A stretch of 64,000 nt of DNA from Petralouisia muris (GTDB lineage: Bacteria; Bacillota; Clostridia; Lachnospirales; Lachnospiraceae): contig NZ_SRYA01000007.1 in NCBI RefSeq assembly GCF_004793545.1, forward strand, positions 1 through 64,000, written 5' to 3'. The position numbers and the translations under genes were made by a program. A model generated the notes under the pieces. The model made no database searches. It worked only from the letters and a program-made list of their open reading frames with translations, and was not told the DNA's origin. Of the stretch, positions 60,532-64,000 are shown one piece after another (positions within the stretch are counted from its first letter, which is position 1; every line of letters begins with the position of its first letter).

Positions 60532-62148
60532 TCATAAAGCTATTTCTGTATATGAAACTTGCGAATGGTTGTATAAAATTTTCAGTGAAATATTCCGTTC
60601 AATTTCAAGCAATACATAATTTTTAGTTGAAGTACCCATATCATATATTTGTAAAGTCCCGCTATGGCTGTCAGCATAAATCTCTGGTTGGAAAGCATAA
60701 TTGGCAGTCAAACCATTAAAATAAACATATTGATATTCCTTGTCATTAATCACATACCATTTTTCATCATCACAAGAATTTATGGCATCTATAACCTTAT
60801 TCGGAAGTTCTTCTTTTGCTAATCTGGTTATCACACCCGTATGCTGTTCTTCCGTCTGCCCATCCAACTCGCTATCTTCAAAATCACTAAGGATTTCATC
60901 TGCTTCTTCTTTTGTGAGATACTCAATTTTTTTAATAGAATTATTTTTTGACCGTATTAACCGTATATCAACGGTTCCTTCCTTATCAAAACTGAAAGTT
61001 TCAAAAGATTTGTTTTCCCTTAAATCCATGAATATGCGGATGCGCACGCCTTGGTAATAATAAGCTCCATTGATAACTGTAATTCCATGATGTAAATACT
61101 CACCATCTTCGATTTCAGTTTTTTCCAAATAATTTTTTTTGTCTTCCGTAATGTGGGCTTTAGACATTGTACCAGCATCAGTACCTGCCACTTTAAAATC
61201 ATTTTGTGCAAATACTGTAATCGCGCCTGCTAATAAAACCACTGTGCAGCCTATGCTTAAACAAGTTGCTTTTTTAAACGTCATGATTGCCACAATCCTT
61301 TCTTGTATGGCGTTCTTTCCAAATCCATTTGAGATAAACGACCAATGATACTGCTTTTCCGCCAAATCTACAAGCGTCGTAACATATTCCTTTTTTGCTG
61401 TTTCTCCCAAAAGAGCAACCACTTTTTCATCACATGATAATTCAATATCACGGTTGAGAAGCCGATACATTATCCAAACGAAAGGATTGAACCAGTGTAT
61501 GCTCACCACTATAAGGATAATTATTTTCCAAAGATTATCCAACCGTTTTATATGTATCATTTCATGCGTAAGGACATATTTTATTTTCGTGTTGTCCGAA
61601 AGTTTAAAAATTTTCGGGAATATAATTTTAGGTGACAAAACTCCATACGTTAAAGGTGTTGAGATTCTGTCCGATACCAATAACTTTACACGTTTAGGAA
61701 TCGTTGTCACTGACCTGAAATAATCATCGCTTTCTTTTGAAATAGGTAATGCTGTCCGTATTTTTTGATATTCTCTCCAATATAATACCCCGAAAATCAC
61801 AAGCATGACTGCCATACCTGCTGCCCAAACAATCGTCATCCATGCGACGTTGTTTAAAGATAATGCTACTGTTGTATCAGTAATTGGTTCTTTTAATGTT
61901 TCTGTTATAAGCGGACTGTTGGCAGTATTATAGTGACTGATGCCACTATCCGCTAATTTTGTCATAGGTGAAGCAAGTCCATAATGCATCGGTAAGTCAA
62001 AGGGTATCAGCAATCTTAGTATTGCAATATTCCACAACAGCACAAAAAATTTTTTCGGCAGCCTGTTTAAAGCAACAAAGCGCAAAATAACAATCAAGAT
62101 AATCAATATACTGCTTGAGATGCTCATTTTAAGCAACATACTTTTCAC
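60532..62148 (-). CDS. BlaR1/MecR1-like M56 metalloprotease receptor with a non-PBP sensor domain
   Basis: 538 residues. About four membrane spans (about 10-27, 37-52, 100-124, and one near 295-314) surround the zinc protease motif THEMIHIKR (His195, Glu196, His199) and DIELSCDEKVV with the third ligand. The 224-residue extracellular domain has no SxxK or other penicillin-binding motif, unlike BlaR1; instead it resembles the secreted protein encoded next to it. The signal is therefore probably not a beta-lactam. The gene follows the BlaI-type repressor after one base. It should cleave the repressor when activated. Confidence 0.88.
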   Translation of the reverse strand: MKSMLLKMSISSSILIILIVILRFVALNRLPKKFFVLLWNIAILRLLIPFDLPMHYGLASPMTKLADSGISHYNTANSPLITETLKEPITDTTVALSLNNVAWMTIVWAAGMAVMLVIFGVLYWREYQKIRTALPISKESDDYFRSVTTIPKRVKLLVSDRISTPLTYGVLSPKIIFPKIFKLSDNTKIKYVLTHEMIHIKRLDNLWKIIILIVVSIHWFNPFVWIMYRLLNRDIELSCDEKVVALLGETAKKEYVTTLVDLAEKQYHWSFISNGFGKNAIQERIVAIMTFKKATCLSIGCTVVLLAGAITVFAQNDFKVAGTDAGTMSKAHITEDKKNYLEKTEIEDGEYLHHGITVINGAYYYQGVRIRIFMDLRENKSFETFSFDKEGTVDIRLIRSKNNSIKKIEYLTKEEADEILSDFEDSELDGQTEEQHTGVITRLAKEELPNKVIDAINSCDDEKWYVINDKEYQYVYFNGLTANYAFQPEIYADSHSGTLQIYDMGTSTKNYVLLEIERNISLKILYNHSQVSYTEIAL

Positions 62149-62149
62149 C

Positions 62150-62509
62150 TCATTTCATCTGGTTTATCAAATTCTTTAATTGCTGCAGTTCATCATGTGT
62201 CAAGGTTTTTTCAGACAACAAAGCGGCAAAAAATTTTTTCTTAGAACCGTCAAATACCCTTTCAATCAATTCCGCTGTTTCATATGCCTGTACGTCTTCT
62301 TTGGAAATCATTGCCTTGCAGATAAATTTAGGTTCAATTCTTTCGATTGCGCCTTTCTCTATACATTTTTTTATCACCGTGTAAGTTGTATTCCTATTCC
62401 AGCCAATTTCCTCTTTCAGTATTTTTGAAATCTGTCCTGCTGTAATGTTTCCCTCTTTCCATAATACTTCCATCACTTTTAATTCTGAATCAAATAACTT
62501 CATCCTCAT
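62150..62509 (-). CDS. BlaI/MecI-family repressor
   Basis: 119 residues, winged helix: KLFDSELKVMEVLWKEGNITAGQISKIL, then NRNTTYTVIKKCIEKGAIERIEPKF, typical BlaI wording. The C-terminal dimerisation helix continues to LKNLINQMK. Start 62509 has AGGAGGTG upstream; the longer frame to 62581 runs through operator DNA. Three copies of its likely operator lie directly upstream. It should repress itself, the receptor and perhaps the secreted sensor gene. Confidence 0.92.
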   Translation of the reverse strand: MRMKLFDSELKVMEVLWKEGNITAGQISKILKEEIGWNRNTTYTVIKKCIEKGAIERIEPKFICKAMISKEDVQAYETAELIERVFDGSKKKFFAALLSEKTLTHDELQQLKNLINQMK

Positions 62510-62527
62510 TCTGCACCTCCTAAAATG

Positions 62528-62594
62528 ACTATTGCAATAGTTCTTTTTGAGTATACTATCACAATAGTCATGTGGTGTCAACTATTCAAATAGT
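62528..62594. promoter_or_regulatory. Three BlaI-type operators overlapping the promoter
   Basis: ACTATTGCAATAGT (62528-62541), ACTATCACAATAGT (62555-62568) and ACTATTCAAATAGT (62581-62594) are dyads 26-27 bp apart. On the minus strand TTGACA (62581-62576) and TAGTAT (62558-62553), with a 17-bp spacer, form a promoter that the second and third operators overlap. Confidence 0.75.
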
Positions 62595-62748
62595 CATTTT
62601 GTTATATTATGAGCAACTATGATATTTCAAAAAATCAAAAACCTATTCTGGTGTTTTTTATCTAACCTTTTTTAAAGTAATTGCCTTATGTAAGGCAAAG
62701 GAACAGACAAAGGATTAAGTCCCTCTGGTTTCCTTTTGCCCTGCCCTG

Positions 62749-63075
62749 CTAATAGTTTGGCACTCCGTAGCCGTATATTGAGCCACTCCCGACTGGATAG
62801 CTCTGCTGTTTGCAGGCATCCCCAGAGTTACCCTCCACGGTGTAGACCGTTCCATTCTCGCATCTCTCCACGATTCCCACATGGTCGATTGAGCCGTCGC
62901 TCCCCCAATCAAAGAAAATAAGGTCGCCTGCCTGCGGCTCATAGTTCTTATCCTGCCATTGCCTTTTGCCCTTGAACCAGTTTACACCGTCCGAGCAGAG
63001 GGAGAATTTCGGGATGATGCCGCTTTCCAGATAGCCGCACTGGTCGGCACACCACGATGCGAAGCAGTCAGAGAA
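62749..63075 (-). pseudogene. C-terminal fragment of a CHAP-domain cell-wall hydrolase
   Basis: The minus frame from about 63075 reads SDCFASWCADQCGYLESGII, then WFKGKRQWQDKNYEPQAGDLIFFDW, DHVGIVERC, VYTVEGNSGDACKQ and ends at TAG (62749-62751). These are CHAP amidase motifs typical of conjugative element VirB1-like hydrolases. The N-terminal part is absent, cut by recombinase sequence that runs the other way. Catalytic Cys and His are present in the fragment. Confidence 0.75.
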
Positions 63076-63654
63076 GATGTCCTATACCAGTTGGTATTAA
63101 AACAGCTTCAGCATTTCCTGTCCTATTTACAGCAGTTTGAAAGGGTATTTATCCGACAGCAGATTGACACTACCCTTGCGGAACGCCGATACGAGTTATA
63201 CGCAAAGCAGAAACAGATTGAAAAAGACGAAAAGCGCATGGAAGAACTTGACCGCCTGTTCCGCAAAATCTATGAAGATAATGTCAACGGAAAGCTGAAT
63301 GACGAACGCTTTTACAAGCTGTCAGATGGTTATGAAGCTGAGCAGGAACAGCTAAAACACAAAATCGAAACCTTGAAATCCGAAGTCAGCGAAGCCGACA
63401 CAGAAGCAACCAATGTTTCCAAGCTAATTGCCGTCACCCAAAAATATACTCGTATTGACGAGCTAACGCCCGAAATCTTAAATACCTTTGTGGATAAAAT
63501 CGTAGTCCATGAATGCGAGAAAAAAGACGGGAAACGGACACAGGATATTGACATCTACTATTCCTATGTCGGGATTGTTGATATTCCAACGGATGAAGAA
63601 ATGCGGGAAATAGAACGTGAATACGGAAAACGTACCAAACGTCAAACCGCCTAA
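63070..63654 (+). pseudogene. 3' fragment of a second TnpX-type recombinase
   Basis: From 63070 the plus frame encodes the last 194 residues of a recombinase about 89% identical to the C-terminus of the intact copy at 54340-55998 (SYLQQFERVFIRQQIDTTLA, DIDIYYSYVGIVDIPTDEE). The catalytic, recombinase and zinc domains are missing. The open frame upstream (62959-63069) is merely the antisense of the CHAP fragment, so the apparent 231-residue gene is a fusion artefact. Confidence 0.85.
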
Positions 63655-63720
63655 ATATAGGCGTGGCAGGAGAAAGTCTATGCTCCTGCCCATACATATC
63701 TATTTTTATCCTTATCTGGT
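63070..63720. repeat. Element-end inverted repeat, right arm
   Basis: Reverse complement of the 54273-54924 arm, including the post-stop hairpin GGCAGGAG (63665-63672) / CTCCTGCC (63683-63690) and ending TATCTGGT at 63713-63720. Confidence 0.85.
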
Positions 63721-63843
63721 ATCAATCAACTGTCATATATCCATTTGGGATTGCCCTGTATTTTGCCATAGTCCTTTACCTCCTGAAACATATTATAAAT
63801 CATTACGCAACGTAACAAGCAAGACTTTTTCGGAAAATTTTTA

Positions 63844-63863
63844 GGCGGCAATTTTCTGCCGCC
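63844..63863 (-). terminator. Terminator of the tnpV-like gene
   Basis: GGCGGCA (63844-63850) and TGCCGCC (63857-63863) form a tight hairpin; read on the minus strand it is followed by AAAAATTTT. Confidence 0.6.
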
Positions 63864-63872
63864 TTTCTGTAC

Positions 63873-64000
63873 TTATGCAAAAACAATTTCCTCGTTCACA
63901 ATCTGTCTCGCACATGCCCTTATGTTATTTAAGTGTTGTACCCATTCTAAGGCATTTTCTTCCTTTAGGCGTTCCGTTATGCCCTGCGCTTGTTTCATGC
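63873..64000 (-). CDS. TnpV-like transposon protein (3' end only)
   Basis: The minus frame ending at 63873 reads AQGITERLKEENALEWVQHLNNIRACARQIVNEEIVFA. It resembles the C-terminal helices of TnpV proteins (ITEQLK..MxWVxxMNxIRxxAEEIV). The gene runs off the window edge, so the start is not visible; the Met at 63998 is probably internal. TnpV genes accompany TnpX-type elements, suggesting more mobile DNA to the right. Confidence 0.55.
   Translation of the reverse strand, partial: MKQAQGITERLKEENALEWVQHLNNIRACARQIVNEEIVFA

Noticed and set aside
62959-63069. N-terminal part of the 231-codon recombinase-like frame
   Set aside because: It is the antisense of the CHAP fragment; only 63070-63654 is recombinase.

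Overview
The window looks like a chromosome segment from a gut-type member of the Lachnospiraceae (Clostridia). The evidence is moderate-to-low GC coding with strong AGGAGG-type ribosome sites, an hrcA-grpE-dnaK-dnaJ operon behind a CIRCE operator, an ispH/rpsA overlap, a biotin-dependent sodium-pump decarboxylase operon, and Tn4451-like mobilizable elements (TnpX-, TnpW- and TnpV-like proteins). The genus cannot be fixed from this sequence. No rRNA, tRNA or CRISPR array was seen.

Layout. 1-3210 is the end of an integrated element. A PIN-domain toxin-antitoxin cassette lies between two identical 86-bp repeats, followed by a large serine recombinase and an ABC ATPase gene cut exactly at its Walker A codons. 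3418-8842 is a two-component system plus an FtsX-type ABC exporter. 8977-13946 is the heat-shock operon. 14139-15033 is a hicA toxin with an unusual HicB-Panacea fusion antitoxin. 15231-18527 carries a MalY/PatB lyase, an amino-acid permease and a MarR regulator. 18569-24492 holds a MITE-like repeat, three small hypothetical genes on the minus strand, deoC-cdd, and a TetR-controlled ABC-2 transporter. 24699-30264 encodes two large secreted transglutaminase-like paralogues. 30492-33329 has dinJ with a broken yafQ, trpS, a YCII protein and a decayed WYL regulator. 33427-40377 is a D,D-carboxypeptidase and the carboxyltransferase/sodium pump operon. 40533-46416 is housekeeping (RpiR regulator, flavoprotein, cmk, ispH, rpsA, cheR).

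46755-54191 is a defence-like hot spot: two overlapping DUF262 genes flanked by diverged 82-bp repeats, next to a decayed AbiEi-like gene and a YprB-type exonuclease. 54273-63720 is mobile DNA bounded by about 650-bp inverted copies of a TnpX-type recombinase end. It carries tnpW, a relaxase, mobC, a probable oriT and a sigma-like protein. Its cargo is a BlaI/BlaR1-like signalling unit whose extracellular sensor domain is repeated as a separate secreted protein. The right edge is a patchwork of a CHAP hydrolase fragment, a recombinase fragment and the 3' end of a tnpV-like gene.

The best candidates for undescribed biology are the paired DUF262 module, the HicB-Panacea antitoxin, and the BlaR1-like receptor with its secreted sensor paralogue. 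A further theme is in-frame minisatellites inside ordinary genes (cdd, rpiR, yprB and a transglutaminase gene).
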